NCBI RefSeq assembly: GCF_963662255.1
Contig: NC_085046.1
Span: forward strand, 50,049,797 to 50,113,796
DNA: 64,000 bases
Origin: Cinclus cinclus
Taxonomy: Eukaryota; Chordata; Aves; Passeriformes; Cinclidae
Reading direction: 5' to 3'
Under the pieces are notes generated by a model. It was not told where the DNA came from and searched no databases. It worked only from the letters and a program-made list of their open reading frames with translations. This document shows, piece by piece, positions 38,801 to 51,526 of the stretch; the stretch's first letter is position 1, and each line of letters begins with the position of its first letter. A program made the position numbers and the translations under genes.

Positions 38801-41800
38801 CATATAGCTAGCATAAGTGCAAAATACAGCTTGTGTTTAGATACAACCTAAACCAACACTCTTCATATATACATTTGCCACAATCAAGCCAAGAAATCAC
38901 CAAAACATTCACCTGTGCAACAACTCCACCTGATACGTCAAAAGGAGCCCACACACACAACAAAATATTTGATATGTACTGCCTGCAATTGTAGTAAAAA
39001 GGACTCAAATGCTACAGTGATAATAACAGTATGAGAATTTCCGTTGAGCAGAACAAAATGTTAAAGGCTTTTTACAAACGAAAATAACCTGGGCTGAATT
39101 ACGCTGAACATGAAATTCAGTCTTTTCCTTCTCATTATCAAATCCCTATCTAATCTTCCTCATTCTCACACCTCACCTCTCATTTATCTCCCAAATTGCT
39201 TTTTTTTCTGCTTTTTTGTCCATTTCTCTGCCTCAGAACTAGCCACAATCTGTTTGTTTTGAGTGGTTTTCCAGTATTTGCCCACCAGTTGTCCTTTTTA
39301 ACCTCCAAACATATCCTTCAAATCTGTTTTTTATCACCATTTTTTTGCAAAGTTCCTTCAAAATGCATGCTGCTGTCCTTTTGAGTGTATTGTTCTGTCA
39401 CCACCTACCTTTATTCACACCCACAAAAAGACTATTAAAACATTATAAAAATTAGAAGCATTTTACTCTTCAGGCTTACCTGACTGCTCAAGAACATGAA
39501 AGATTACATCTATAAAATAACGTACAAGGAAAATGCTAGTAGCAATAAATGTTTTCAGCTGGTAACTTGAATCACTAAGGGTCTGTTTGTTTATTTAAAA
39601 GACATTCTGTAAACCGGTAACTAAATCACAAAAACATTCTGAACATATGTATCTGTTTGCAGTGGTGTTGTTCTTTAATGCAATAGGAGGCATTGCACTC
39701 GTCATGGTAAAAACATACTGAAAATAAGACAACCCAATTAAAGACACAGTGACATTGCAGAGTCTTACTGTACCGACATTAGCTTCAAATTAACCATTCC
39801 ATGGAGATTTCATGTTTTTCAGAGCATCCCAAGTGAAAGTAAAGACAGCTGATGTGCCTGTAAGATTATTTCTGATTTCTTACAAGGTAACAAGTGCTTA
39901 AAGTGTGACCTTGAGATTTTCAACAGGATTTGGAACTCCTATGTAAGGCAACGCAAAGGGCAGATGGAAGGGACTGTAAAATTAACTTAGATTCAAAATA
40001 ATTCCCAAACTAGCTTAATTTGCTGCTGACTTCTAAGCTAATTTTGCACACAGGCATATAATCAACAATGGCAGAACTAAATAAACCTGAACCAAGGAGT
40101 ACCTATACTTTCTTTGTCTCTTACAGTGATACAAGGCCTTAATGTTTCTTTAGTGGACATCATCAAACTTGTTCTGTCACAAGATTAAAAAAAAAAAAAA
40201 GCTTGGCACTTTTAAAGACTGTGATTTACAAAGAATAAATCATTTGTAAAATATGAAATGACATTTGATTAAGAAAAGTTTTTCTATGCCATATTCCCAG
40301 TAAAGGTTGTCAAACATTTTTTGTGTGTGTGTGTTATCTTCAGATCTGTAAGGTTCCATGCTAAACTGTTTTCCTTAGAATGAATAATGGAGAACTTAAT
40401 GGATAAAGTACCACAGTTAACTCATTTGGATTAAACATCCTCTTGGATTTATGCAGGTTTTATTTTGTGCACAACAATGTAGCAACTATTTTTTCCTTTC
40501 TTTTCTACTGTTCTTAATTTTCAGAGCACTTCACAAATTAGTTCCTTAGAATTAAATCATGATGGTTCCACTTTAGCAATTGCAGGAGCTGAATAAGCCA
40601 TTTTTCTACCTCTGTTGTAGAGAATTTCCTGTACCTGTATGTTATGCATAACCTGGGCTCTAGGGTGTCTGATGGCTGAAAAACTACTTTTGTCCAACTC
40701 TAACTGTTGCCAATTATGCTGAAGCAAACCAGGGGAGGATGAATCTACAGCAGCAGCTAACAAGAGGGAATTTCACGTTTTCACTGGAATCCCTTCTGTC
40801 AGTTCCTACCAATTGTTTAATGCCAACAGGACACCGGGTCTATTTGGAATTGAAGCAGGAGGAAATGGTGTATTCGGCAGCACTTGCTCCTCTGGAGGGG
40901 GTGCAGGGCAGGGAATGGAAAGGTCAGGATAAAATGGGTGTAAATGGCCCATAGCCTACATTTAGTCCAAAAGCTGCAAACTAGGGTGTGTAGTGATAAA
41001 TTTACAGAGGTAGATGATAAACCCAGAAATTAATAAAATTAATTAATCAGGCTAGATATAAACAACTTCTGTTGAAGAATGTTTTAGTTAGAAAAGCTTG
41101 GGTTTAGGTGTTCAGCTGGTGTAAATAATAACATTTGCATCTATTTTAAGCCAGCTAAATGAGTTGAAACAGAGGAAGAATAAACTTTTATAAAAGAACA
41201 GCTACAAAATATTATTTGTCTCCTAGGGTTTTTTTTTAACCTTTTCCACTCCCTTGTGGACACATTTGCCTAGTCATTAACCAGGTTAAGGCTTTCTAGA
41301 ACTGATGGAAGTTACTTTGTATAACAATTATTTCTGGACTGGTGTGTTTGAATTTATTATTTGAACAAACATGCAGGACTGCCAGTTATTCACTAACCTA
41401 ACTGTGCCATGTTGGCACATCTCAGACCTCTTGGAGATTTGAGAATGTGTGTTTAGCACTGAGACTCTCAAGAAGAATCTCATGGGTTTTAATTACTAAG
41501 TTTCTGAATAAATTTTTAAAACTTTCTAAGTATTGCCCTGTTCAAAATCTGACTGGATTAGTTTTGTATTCATCTAATCACCTCTGTTTTGCTACTTCAA
41601 ATAGGTAAAATAGAACTGACTGGGCTTGAGAACAAACCATAAAACAGATTCTTTGGTATCTTGTTAATTCTTTATTATTTCTTCTTTTTCAGCTTTAATT
41701 AAATACAGCTCCGGAGATTTTACGATGTCACCTTTATTATCCAAGTTAGACATTTGAAGAAAGTTGTTCTTATATTTTAGTAGATCATAATTATCAGAGC

Positions 41801-42332
41801 ATGTGGACCAGTGAACAGCCTATATAACACAGAACAGTGACTACAATGTTCCCTACTAATAAACACAACTGATCATGCATTGAATCACCACACAAATACA
41901 GAATTTATAGAGCTATGTTTTAAATGAGATTACTCCTAAATTTCTATTTTGGGGAATAAAAAACCTGGTAATTAGAAATCTTTATGTTTCTTCTCATAAT
42001 GTAAAGAATTACTCAGTAATAAAGATGAGTATAATACTGATAGATGATTTTGTATTAAAAGCCTCTTGCTGTGTCAATCAAATCTGGATGTGGGCTGTCA
42101 TAGCCTTTGGTGATGATACTTCTCCATCCCTTGGTGGACAACATAGAGGATCTTGTATGTTGCATTACTTGTTTTGATGGTCTGCCTCTTAATCAGGGAC
42201 AACAATGATTCCATGTTGATCTTCAAATAGGTGACAACTGGTTTGCTGCATCTTATGCAAAAAACACAACCCATTAAATATTTCTTTCTTGATCATATGA
42301 ATCACCTTGATGCTCATGAAGCTATCAGATAT

Positions 42333-42371
42333 CATCAGCTACTATGTACAGTAGCCATCAGCTACTATGTA
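42333..42371. repeat. short direct repeat with 23-bp period
   Basis: CATCAGCTACTATGTA occurs at 42333-42348 and again at 42356-42371. Confidence 0.8.
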
Positions 42372-44840
42372 AGACTAAGTACAGTCTTGACTAAGCATCC
42401 TAATTTACTAATCTGGCTATGTCATGATGAGATGGAGTTGCATTTTAACTGGTAGGTTTTAAATTTAATATATTGAAGGTCAGTGTCCAAATTGCTATGG
42501 CACTGTGGTTTAAAGGAAACTTGAGGTAAAGCACAATTTGGTATTAAGTGATGTTGATCTTGCAAAGCATACATTGCCTTAACAACTTTGTTTAAAAATA
42601 CTAAACAATAGTAGCAGTCCTAAAAATATTCACTACATCAAGTAGTCTTTTTACTTACCTGGTATGACTAACTTTTGGTTTTGATTTGATTCACGTAAAC
42701 TACCTTTTAAAAATTATTACAATTATTATTGTTTTACTCTTTGCTATCATTAGTATTAGGAAACTGGCCACCTTCTTCACTGTGATAGAGACAACCTGGA
42801 AGCTTCCCTCAGGAACCATTTTTTCTTACAAATACCAATTTGATGGTAAAGCTAAGTCTGAATGTCTTGACAGAAACTGTGGATCTTGCATTACCATTCA
42901 GATTATAAACAGTTAATTCCAGTGGATTGTTCTAGTAACCATGTAATCAGAGGAGTATGTCCTGTAAGTGTTGTAGAAAACACTTTCTGTCTGAGCAGTG
43001 AAGGTTTTCCCCCTCAAAACTAAAATATGTTGGCAGCAAAGCAAGACACACAATCTATACAATAAAGCATATGTGAGATGGAAGCAAATGTGAATTTTTT
43101 CTGAGGCATTTATTAATCACAGCTGGTATAAATGCCAGCTTCATTATTAAATCCCTAGTAGAACACGTAAGTCAAAAACACTAATTCCTCCTGCCTCTGA
43201 GTGAAACTCAGATCTTTCTTATTTCTTGCTAGAGCAAAAATAAACCAACTTTAGTTATCCCAGTCTACTATAAGAGCTGAGGTCAGCATGCCTTTCTTGC
43301 AGTACATCCTTGCCAACTCCTAGTTTGTTCAATATGGGCAAGGACATGTAGAATAGGTTCTCTGAGTCATTAGTTTAAATTTTACTTGGATCAATCATGA
43401 ATGAATCAGATACAGACAGCATTTGCACATAATTTACTTCACATGGAACACCCTCCCTGAGCTGACCCATAGAGTCGCAAAGCTTATATTTCATCATTGG
43501 TTAAAGGCAAAGTAATGTGCACATTTACTCGTAACACTTTCCACCTTCTCTATTCACATTTTTCATCTTTTTACTTTGCAAGATTTTTGGATCAGAAAAA
43601 AGGGTTTAATTTATATTTGCATAGGATGTTATCACAATGGAATTTCCTCTTCCCTATCATTGCAGTCATCATGAACAACAATAGCAATAAACAGTAACAC
43701 AGAAATGAGTTATCTTTTTGCACTTCTCTATTCTTCTCCAAATTAACATAGAGCATATGGTAAAATCTACACAATCTTCTTTTTTTTTTCTCTCTGACGA
43801 TTTTGCCATCTACCAGAAACTTCAATATGCTCAGCTAAAATATCATGTATAAAACATGAAGCATATAGGTTAAGCTGACTTATTCCTCTGTCTTTTATCT
43901 CTGTCCTTCATGTACATCAGTATTTTATTCTTTTATAGAAGCCCTAAAACATTTTATAAATTGTAATATAGTAAGTATTCTAGGCTAAAGACATGAAGAG
44001 TAAGGATGTGCCAATGAATTTGCAGCTCTGCTGCTGTGCGGTCACAACTCTGTGATAAATATACTAATACAGTGCTCTACTCACAACCTATTATTCAATT
44101 CATTTCCAATTTGCTGAAAAGAGGTATGTACTGTCAGTAATAAACAATTCATTTATTATCTTGAACTTGTGCAATGAACTGCTTTAGAGCCAGGAGGCTT
44201 CCTGTTGAAGTAATAAGTAGGTGTGAGTGCATGCACACAGGTGCATTTCTATTCTCACACCTATATTCAATATGCATAAACATATACACATGCTTTTTCC
44301 AAGAATGATGACAATTTCAGGCTTCTGAAAATGGAAGTCGGTTCAAGAAAAAAATCGTTTAGAGCAAACTGTTTTTAAGGAAAATATAACTGAGAATGCA
44401 ACAGTTCTAATAACATGTACTTGACTGTAAAAAATGTAATGACATGACCCAGGTATGCCTAATTTTAGTTACAAATAGCTCATTGATGGGATTCTATTCC
44501 ACCAAAATAGGCTTGTGATTGCCCTATAGAACAATTGATAGACTGTAATTTGGAGTACTTTAGAGGGCCCTGATTCTGTTTTCTGCATTTCAAGCACTGT
44601 AATTTGGGAACCATAGTTCAGGGTCTGTCAGTATTTCATTTTATTATAAGCTTTGATTTCTCAAGGGTTTATATTTCTGTTACAAATTTTACTCCAGAAA
44701 TTCAGCAAACAAATCATAAGCCAGAACAGAAATAAATAGTAGCATACTGCCAGCATTGGTTCTGAAGTAGCTCATGGGCTTAGTATTCCAGTAGAGTAAG
44801 GACAGGCTGGTAGATAGTTTTAGAGGTTTTTCTTTAAATG

Positions 44841-44882
44841 GAAGAGGAAAATAAGAAGAGGAAAATAAGAAGAGGAAAATAA
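44841..44882. repeat. 14-bp minisatellite, three copies
   Basis: Three perfect head-to-tail copies of GAAGAGGAAAATAA. Confidence 0.93.
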
Positions 44883-47800
44883 TTATGCTTTTGCTTTCCC
44901 TTTCCAGACATTTTGTTATTAAATCTTTGACAATTTTTTAAACAGATTCTTCAGAGGAGAGGACCAGATTTTGATTAACATCTCAACTTGAAAAATGTTG
45001 AAAACACGTTCAAGTTCTTGAAACATATAATTTGACATGTTCAAAACAAAGAGTTACTTTTTTAGTTTAAAATATTTTTTCATTTTTAAATGTGATATAA
45101 AATATACTATGGATGTGTTTGTATAATAATACCTTCAACCCTCTGTTTCACATTAAAAGTATACTTCCAAATATTTTCCTGTGGGAAAAATGGGTTGGGA
45201 GCTATTGAGTGGGGCATTATGCAGGAAAACTATTGAAAGAACTCTGCAGCTTTGATAGCTGCACAGACAGCTGAACTGGGAATAAGAAGTTAGCCTGAAA
45301 TTCAGCAGATCTGATATGGAAGCAATCTAAACTGGTTGTGCACCACTGGCTGCATCAATGCTAAGAAAGGAATTTGAACTGAAAAATGAAGAGCAGATAC
45401 TGAGAGACACTGTATGTAGAAGATAAAAGTAAGGGAGAAGAAAAAAGTGTTAATCACAGTTGTGAGCACTCTTCAGGGAAGTATTTCAAACTACTTGAAA
45501 AACAGAAATTAGAGATCTGCTTGAAACAAGAAAATAAGGAAACACACTCCAAGCACAGGAAAGAGATGAACTGCTGTAACCTCAAGTGCCAATAAAATTA
45601 CTGTTTTGGGAAGCATGAACCAATATAATCAACTAAGCATGTCAAGAAACTTGCACTTGCACACTGGCACTGAAAAAGATCTTATTTTATCTCTTTTTGA
45701 TACTTATTCTCTTTAAACTGAAGGTATTTTGACCGATTCATGGAAATCTTCTAATGCCTTACATTTATATTATATCCAAAGGGATATGGTGCCATATGTA
45801 CAAAAGAAGAATGCAACCATGCAACTACTATTGTAACAATGATGTATCTTTTCATTGTTTAACTATTTCAAAATGCCAGCTATATGATATACATTTTTTC
45901 TTCTAAATTTTTTTTTGGTTTAGTTAGTGCTGGTCCCTTAACTTTAGCATGTCAAAATCATGTCAAAAATTCTGACTGCTTCCTCTCACTGTTATATGAG
46001 AGATTGGGAAGAAAAGCTGAAGCAACATTTTTCTCTGCTCAAGTATTTTCTCACTGAATTTTGCTGACATCAAGAGCTTTGAAGCTCTTCCCTCTTTTCT
46101 GGAAGATCTGCATTTAACAAATAATGTAAGAGTGATTGATGCAGAGAAAGGGTATCCCAGATGTTCAGTCATGATTATGCTTGCCTGTACTTACAAAATA
46201 ATAAATATAGTGAGGCATAACAAAAAGTCTTAGTTTCAGTGTTCTCTGGTCAGGAACCACAGGCAAGGACATGACTTTTTTCCGCACTTTACCTACAATA
46301 CCTTCGAACTTGGTATGTTACTTTAAGTCTGCTTTACTCTTAGGTACACATATTTCTATCTCTCACTGCTATGAATATTTCTGGTCAGAAAAAGAATCTT
46401 GAATAATATCATAAAAACCTTTATGGAACCCCAAATTTTATAATGTCATTGAATGTTTGCATCTACAGATGTAGATTATATGTAGATTATACTCATGTCA
46501 GATGTATTATTTACTTATGTCCTTGCAGTAAAGGAACAAGTAATCCTCACAGGGCTAATGCTTGGGTTGTAGCCTGTGTACTAATGCTCTGCTGTAGTTA
46601 GAAAAAGTGTTTCTGGATCATGAAATAAAACAGAACCCATGATTCAGCATTTAAAAATCTGATCTGGAGAAATTAACTTAGAGTTATGTGAATTAGTACA
46701 ACAGGAATAAGTCAATAAAGCTTTGGAAGCCTCATGTGGAATCCACAGTCACCCTGTAAAGCATTGCTAGAAGAGATAGGTGTCCTCATAGTCATCTGTG
46801 GTTCCTGTTTTTTGATAAAGAAAGACCTATATCCTGCTCTATAAAGCAAAGCTAAAAAGACAAATAAGGAAAACATTTTTTTTCCCCTAAAAAGATAACT
46901 CAGAAAACAGTTCAAAGCAAAAAGAAATGTTCCAACTTTGAAAAAAAAAAATCTTATTCTCTTCCTTGTAACAATTGTATGTTTCAGTGTTTAACGGAAA
47001 GATACTTTTTTTTCTCTCCAGTGTTCAGATGTGGAGCACTAGAATCAATGCTATACAAAATAATTGCATACAGTGGCACACTGCAGCCATTCTTTACATT
47101 TTACAATATGAAATTATGAAATTCATTATATTTCAAACAGCATCCGATTAATTAAGATCTTCTAAACAGTCTGTACTTAATTCTTAGACTTCCTTAAACC
47201 CTGATTTTTGGTGGATGGCTCTTCACCTTAGAAATCAGGGATTTGACCAAGTTATGTAAACCCATTTAAGAAGATCTTGTCATAGTTTAATGGAGCCCAG
47301 CACCAATAGATAAGAAATGTAAAGCTTCAGCTCAAAAATACAGTAAACTAAGATTTAATAACTCAATATATTTATTTCTCTAAGACTTCTAAACAAAAAA
47401 TAAGGAGCAATGGAAAGTGAACCAGATGTGAAAGTGGTAGCCTGTGTGACTTTTTCTTTCAGTCTATGAGATGCTACATCAAACTTGCCAAACAATAGAA
47501 TCACATTCTCAAAATACTATTAGTGATACTCCCAATTAATTTGTTTTAATAACTTAAAAGATTTTGTGACTTTTCCCCTAAAAATGGAAAGATTCTTAAA
47601 AGTCTTAGCTGTTTATTTGTGAATAGTCATTTCCATCTTAATGCTTTAAATATATAATGTATTTCTTCAAGTTATATGAAAAGTAAATAATTATTCTCTC
47701 TTATTTATAGAGTATTCTGTAGTAATGTTTAATGGCAACAGGGTCAAACTGAAATTGCCCCTAAGCCTAGAAAATTTGGAAAACATAATTCTACTGCTCT

Positions 47801-49654
47801 TGATGGTGTAAAACATAATAATTAATGTTTTATTTAGAATTTAAAAAATGGGATGGGAATTATCCAAAAAGGAGGAAATTCAAGCTTGCTAGATGTGTAT
47901 TTCTTTTACTGAGGAATATTACTGCATATGCTTTCAACAGAGAGTTGCGCTGTGACTGTGCTACATGATTCATTCAAAGAGATATATTTTTAGACAAATG
48001 CTGAAGTATATATTTACCTATGCAGTAAGAAGAAATTTTGTATTATTTAGGCCTTGACAAAATTCCACCCTTATACAGTTACTGCACAAATACCAAGTTC
48101 ATGTATGTCTGATAAACAAAAAGTAGTTGCAATTGGGAAATAATGCCATTATGTAAAAACATCATTCTTTATCTTTCCAATTCATATACAGATGTATAGC
48201 TAAAACTTGAAGTGTGAATGTTTGGTATAAAATAAATGCAATGTAGCCCACAGAATGCCTTTTGGTCCTGCATGAGGGCTTGAGGGGCCATAATGCAGGT
48301 AATTTGAAAGCCCTTTAAGTACATGCCCTGGATTTACAGGATTTACATTGTGGTAAAAAAATAATGGTCCAGACGTCTTCCAAAAAAAGTCAGGCCTTCC
48401 CTTAAATTTACCTCATCTTTCACTGGTCTTCCTCTTTCTGTTTTCTCTTGTTAGTTTGGGGAAAAGATGAATGCAAGTTCTTTCCTTCAAACCAGAGAAT
48501 GTTACTGGATACATAGATTTACTGTCTCATTTAGAGCTCTTAAGTGGTATCAATGCAATGGATGTAGCTTCCTTTCATTTGTCTCTTTGTGCAGTATGGT
48601 CTCTGTGAAACATACCTATTTAGTGACAGCAGAGAATTAGGATGACCTTACTGGTGTTATTTGATAACAAACACAGTTTAACAAATGCACAGCTCTTTAC
48701 CTTTGCCCCTGCAATGGCTTTAATTCTATGTTTTTAGATGTTTATTTTGACAATGGGGTTTTAATCTTGATACTTTACAAACTGTAAGAATCAACACCAC
48801 CAGGACTACAGAAGTGGAAATGAGCTATGTCAATCATCTTTTCTGTCAAAGAAAACCTATCTTGTAACTACAAAGCTAGGCTCCTCATTTTAGAGCATGA
48901 TATTCTAGTAGAGCCCAGTTTAGAGCCTGATTCTCTGGTGAGCCACTTCCTTTCATACTAAGGGACTCCTAGCAGTTTTGGTCCCCACAGCACTGTCAAA
49001 CATATAAAAGCTAAACCTTCACAACATGTTACAGATCAGAGGAGATAAATCAGCTACCAAAATCTGCTTGAAGTTTTGAAGCTACTCAAAAAGATCTTTA
49101 TAGCGAGTCACCAGTCTTGCAAAGATAGGTCACATTTAAATTATGAACTAATGCATTATTTATATTGGACAGATTGTAACTCAGAAATCACTGTTATAAA
49201 CAAGGGAAAGGTCTATGCAAGAGCAGTGAAATGATACTGAAATTTGCTTGACTAAAAAGATAAATTATTTCTAAGCAATATATATTATAAATAGAAGTGT
49301 TATACAAATAAGCTGTCCTTGAATTATAGTTGAAGAGGACAAAATGCTACCAATTTCTGTGCAAAACTGAGTGTGGTTTATAAGATAATGACAGACCTCA
49401 CAGACAGAAGAATACATGGTTCCCAGTTGGCTACAAACAATCAAAACCAGAAACTCAGAAAAACCCTGTTTCCTAGAATTTTGAAGAGAGTCATAAAATC
49501 ATCAAAAATATTAGATATTATCTGGTTTAAATTTAAAAATCTGTGATGTAGGAAAAGGAAGTTTGTCACATAAGACAAGGAGAAAGAATATTAGTGAATA
49601 GAAAAAGACAGACCAAGAGAATTATGTTCTGACAGAACTTTCTTATCGCACCTG

Positions 49655-50046
49655 CTGCAAGCTTTCTTTTCTCCAGGCAGAACAGTCCCAGCTCTTTTAG
49701 AATCTCTTCACAGGCGAGATGTTCCAGTCCCTTAATCACATTAGTGGTGCTTTTTCTGGACTCTCTACAAAATGTTCATTTCTCTGTCTATTGTACTGGG
49801 AACTAAAAATGGACACAACACTCCAGTTGTGGCTTCACAAAGGTTGATTAGAGGGGCAGGATCACATCCCTCATCCTTCTGGCAATGCTTTTCCTAATGC
49901 ACCCCAGGATACCACTGACTGCCACAAGCATACACTGACAATTGATGGTTAGCTTGGTGTGCACCAGAACCACCAGGGCCTTTTCTGACAAGCTGCTTCC
50001 CAGCTGGTCAGGCTCCAGCTTATACTAATGCATGGGATAGTTTACC
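49655..50046 (-). mobile_element. CR1 LINE fragment, left of provirus
   Basis: The reverse strand follows CR1 coding sequence. On the plus strand the recognisable blocks are CTTTTCTCCAGGCAGAACAG, TGGACTCTCTACAAAATG, GAGGGGCAGGATCACATCCC, CCTAATGCACCCCAGGATAC and ACTAATGCATGGGATAG. The copy is interrupted at 50046 by the provirus and resumes at 56753 with CTCAGGTTCAGGACTTTCAT, exactly where CR1 should continue. It is the older, host layer of the nested insertion. Confidence 0.92.
50042..50046. repeat. left target-site duplication (TTACC) of provirus
   Basis: TTACC directly precedes the TG of the 5' LTR and recurs at 56748-56752 after the CA of the 3' LTR. Confidence 0.93.
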
Positions 50047-50751
50047 TGTTGGGGGTTGGTTTCTTTCCCTTTTCCCTCTGTGGAATTTTCCCCATTGTCA
50101 TGCTAAGATACCTGTTGACTGGGCCCTGGTGACAAGGGGGAGGGGACGGGAGGGAAGAGGTAACCCCCGCGAGATTCAAACAGCCAGAAGAGGAAGCGGA
50201 AGGCTGGGCCTCGGCCCATCTCCCCCACGGAGTTCGGACGAGAAGGACGATCGCCGCCTGTGTCCCATCCCTGCCATCCCAGCGTCGGGAAACCACTATC
50301 GGACCCGGCCCGGCTGCCTTCTCGCTGTGAACTACCACCATCCAGCACTCTACTGAGCCCCGGGACCCACACCGTGAGCGGAGAGCTCTCTCTCTCTCTC
50401 CATCTCTCTCTCCCCCTGGGACAGCGCTGCCATCACCCCCAGCCCTCCTGCGGCTCTGCGGGACCTACCCGCCCCCAGCACCGGGAACTGCAGCTCAGGG
50501 AAAAGGTGCCTGCAGCCAAAAAACACTGGGACTGAGTTACTGTTCTGTTTGTGGGTAATTTCATAGCTGTTGTTGTTCTTGTTTGTCGTGTTAGATACAC
50601 TAGTAAAGAACTGTTATTCCTACCCCCATATCTTTGCCTGAGAGCTCTCTTAATTCCAAAATTATAATAATCGGAAGAATCACGGTTTTTTTTCAGTCCA
50701 AAGGGAAGCTTCTGCTTTCCTTAGCAAACACCTGTCTTTCAAACCAAGACA
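50047..50751 (+). repeat. 5' LTR, 705 bp
   Basis: It starts TGTTGGGGGTTGG and ends CAAACCAAGACA. Hand alignment with the 3' LTR gives about 15 substitutions plus three indels: 2 bp near 50270, an 8-bp CT-repeat difference near 50390, and ACCCCCATAT at about 50621 present only here. The solo LTR at 22870 retains the equivalent of that 10-bp block, so the 3' LTR lost it. No TATA box or AATAAA is evident. Open frames at 50042-50535 are shadows within the LTR. Confidence 0.95.
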
Positions 50752-50756
50752 GATTT

Positions 50757-50775
50757 TGGCCACCCAACGTGGGGC
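50757..50775 (+). promoter_or_regulatory. primer binding site, tRNA-Lys-like
   Basis: Five bases after the LTR comes TGGCCACCCAACGTGGGGC. It resembles the tRNA-Lys(1,2) primer site TGGCGCCCAACGTGGGGC used by several retroviruses, differing by one substitution and one inserted base in the first six positions. Mammalian ERV-L elements are named for a leucine tRNA primer, so a lysine-like site is noteworthy. The assignment is inferred from memory of primer sites. Confidence 0.65.
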
Positions 50776-50851
50776 CCGAGGGCATTGAGAGAAAAGGGTG
50801 AAAAAGGAATAACAGTTCTTGAGTTACCTCAGTTTTGTGTTAGGTGGCATC

Positions 50852-51484
50852 ATGTTGTCCAGCTTACCGTGGTTTGGGCTCCATGTGGCCACAGCTTTAT
50901 CTCTCCCATTTGCAATCCCTTACTTGAACATGGGTCCTATAACTCAGGCTGCTGTAACTATTATCCAGTTACTTTTGTGGGCTGATAACGTGAGAAATTC
51001 ATGGATTTTTAACTTCCTCTGGAAGGTGGGCACATGGATTCGGAGCTATCACACTCTAACTGTATGTTTTTGGGGTTACTTTAATAATGGTACATACTGT
51101 GAGGATATGACACCAGGGAAAATTTTGTCCCAACCCCTTACACAGTTTTTTGGGTCTGCTCCACCAGCTTTTGAGGGGTTCAAATCTCTTCTAAGCAGTA
51201 ATGATGTCATACAGTGGCTGACATTGCTAATAGTCCTTGTAAACCTGTTCTATTTAACATTCCGAGATGAGGGGAGATTAACTTGGATGACAACCTGGAT
51301 ACGTCCCCCAAGGAATAGGGATCCTGCCCCAGAGCCTGGCCCTGCCCCAGAGCCTGGCTCTGCCCCAGGGACTAAGGATTCTCCCCCAGAGCCTGACCCT
51401 GCCCCTGCCCCAGAGACTAAGGATTCTGCCCCAGAGGCTAAGGATGTTTCCCCTGAGCCTGATTCTGCCCCAGAGCTCCCCTAA
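50852..51484 (+). CDS. membrane-type ORF upstream of gag, unknown function
   Basis: This is a 210-codon frame from the first ATG; the open frame extends about 11 codons further upstream without ATG. The N-terminal half is hydrophobic: weak segments around residues 7-27 and 30-44, and a stronger one at about 118-137 (IQWLTLLIVLVNLFYLTF). There is one N-glycosylation sequon (N79-G-T). The last ~55 residues are Pro/Glu/Ala-rich repeats of the type PAPEPG. It is not matrix- or capsid-like and I recognise no family. It is in the same frame as the gag segment that follows, separated by one TAA (51482-51484) and 14 open codons before the MGQ start. It could be an independent leader protein or an N-terminal extension of gag, by analogy with glycosylated gag of gammaretroviruses. 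Both are inference. Confidence 0.6.
   Translation: MLSSLPWFGLHVATALSLPFAIPYLNMGPITQAAVTIIQLLLWADNVRNSWIFNFLWKVGTWIRSYHTLTVCFWGYFNNGTYCEDMTPGKILSQPLTQFFGSAPPAFEGFKSLLSSNDVIQWLTLLIVLVNLFYLTFRDEGRLTWMTTWIRPPRNRDPAPEPGPAPEPGSAPGTKDSPPEPDPAPAPETKDSAPEAKDVSPEPDSAPELP
51320..51480 (+). repeat. Pro/Glu-encoding ~18-bp degenerate tandem repeat
   Basis: Units around CCTGCCCCAGAGCCTGGC recur with GACTAAGGATTCT inserts through the end of the upstream ORF. The coding frame is kept, producing PAPEPG-like and TKDS-like units. Repeat copy number is likely variable between copies. Confidence 0.8.
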
Positions 51485-51526
51485 GAAAGGAACCATCCAG
51501 AGTGGGTGGGGTTTCTAGTGAAGGAG

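Larger units (their letters stand above)
33486..49654 (-). other. CNTNAP2: CNTNAP2 intron upstream of EGF exon, unique-sequence part
   Basis: This is the 3' part of the intron that precedes the EGF exon; its 5' end lies beyond the window. It is AT-rich with scattered homopolymers and microsatellites and no recognisable exon, RNA gene or transposon over 16 kb. The next upstream exon, encoding the end of a laminin-G module, was not found in the window, so this intron exceeds 30 kb. Short frames here have no family features. Confidence 0.8.

Noticed and set aside
50042..50535. Several 75-99 codon frames on both strands in the 5' LTR, repeated in the 3' LTR
   Set aside because: They lie in GC-rich LTR sequence, differ between the two LTRs and overlap one another. 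No retroviral product is encoded there.
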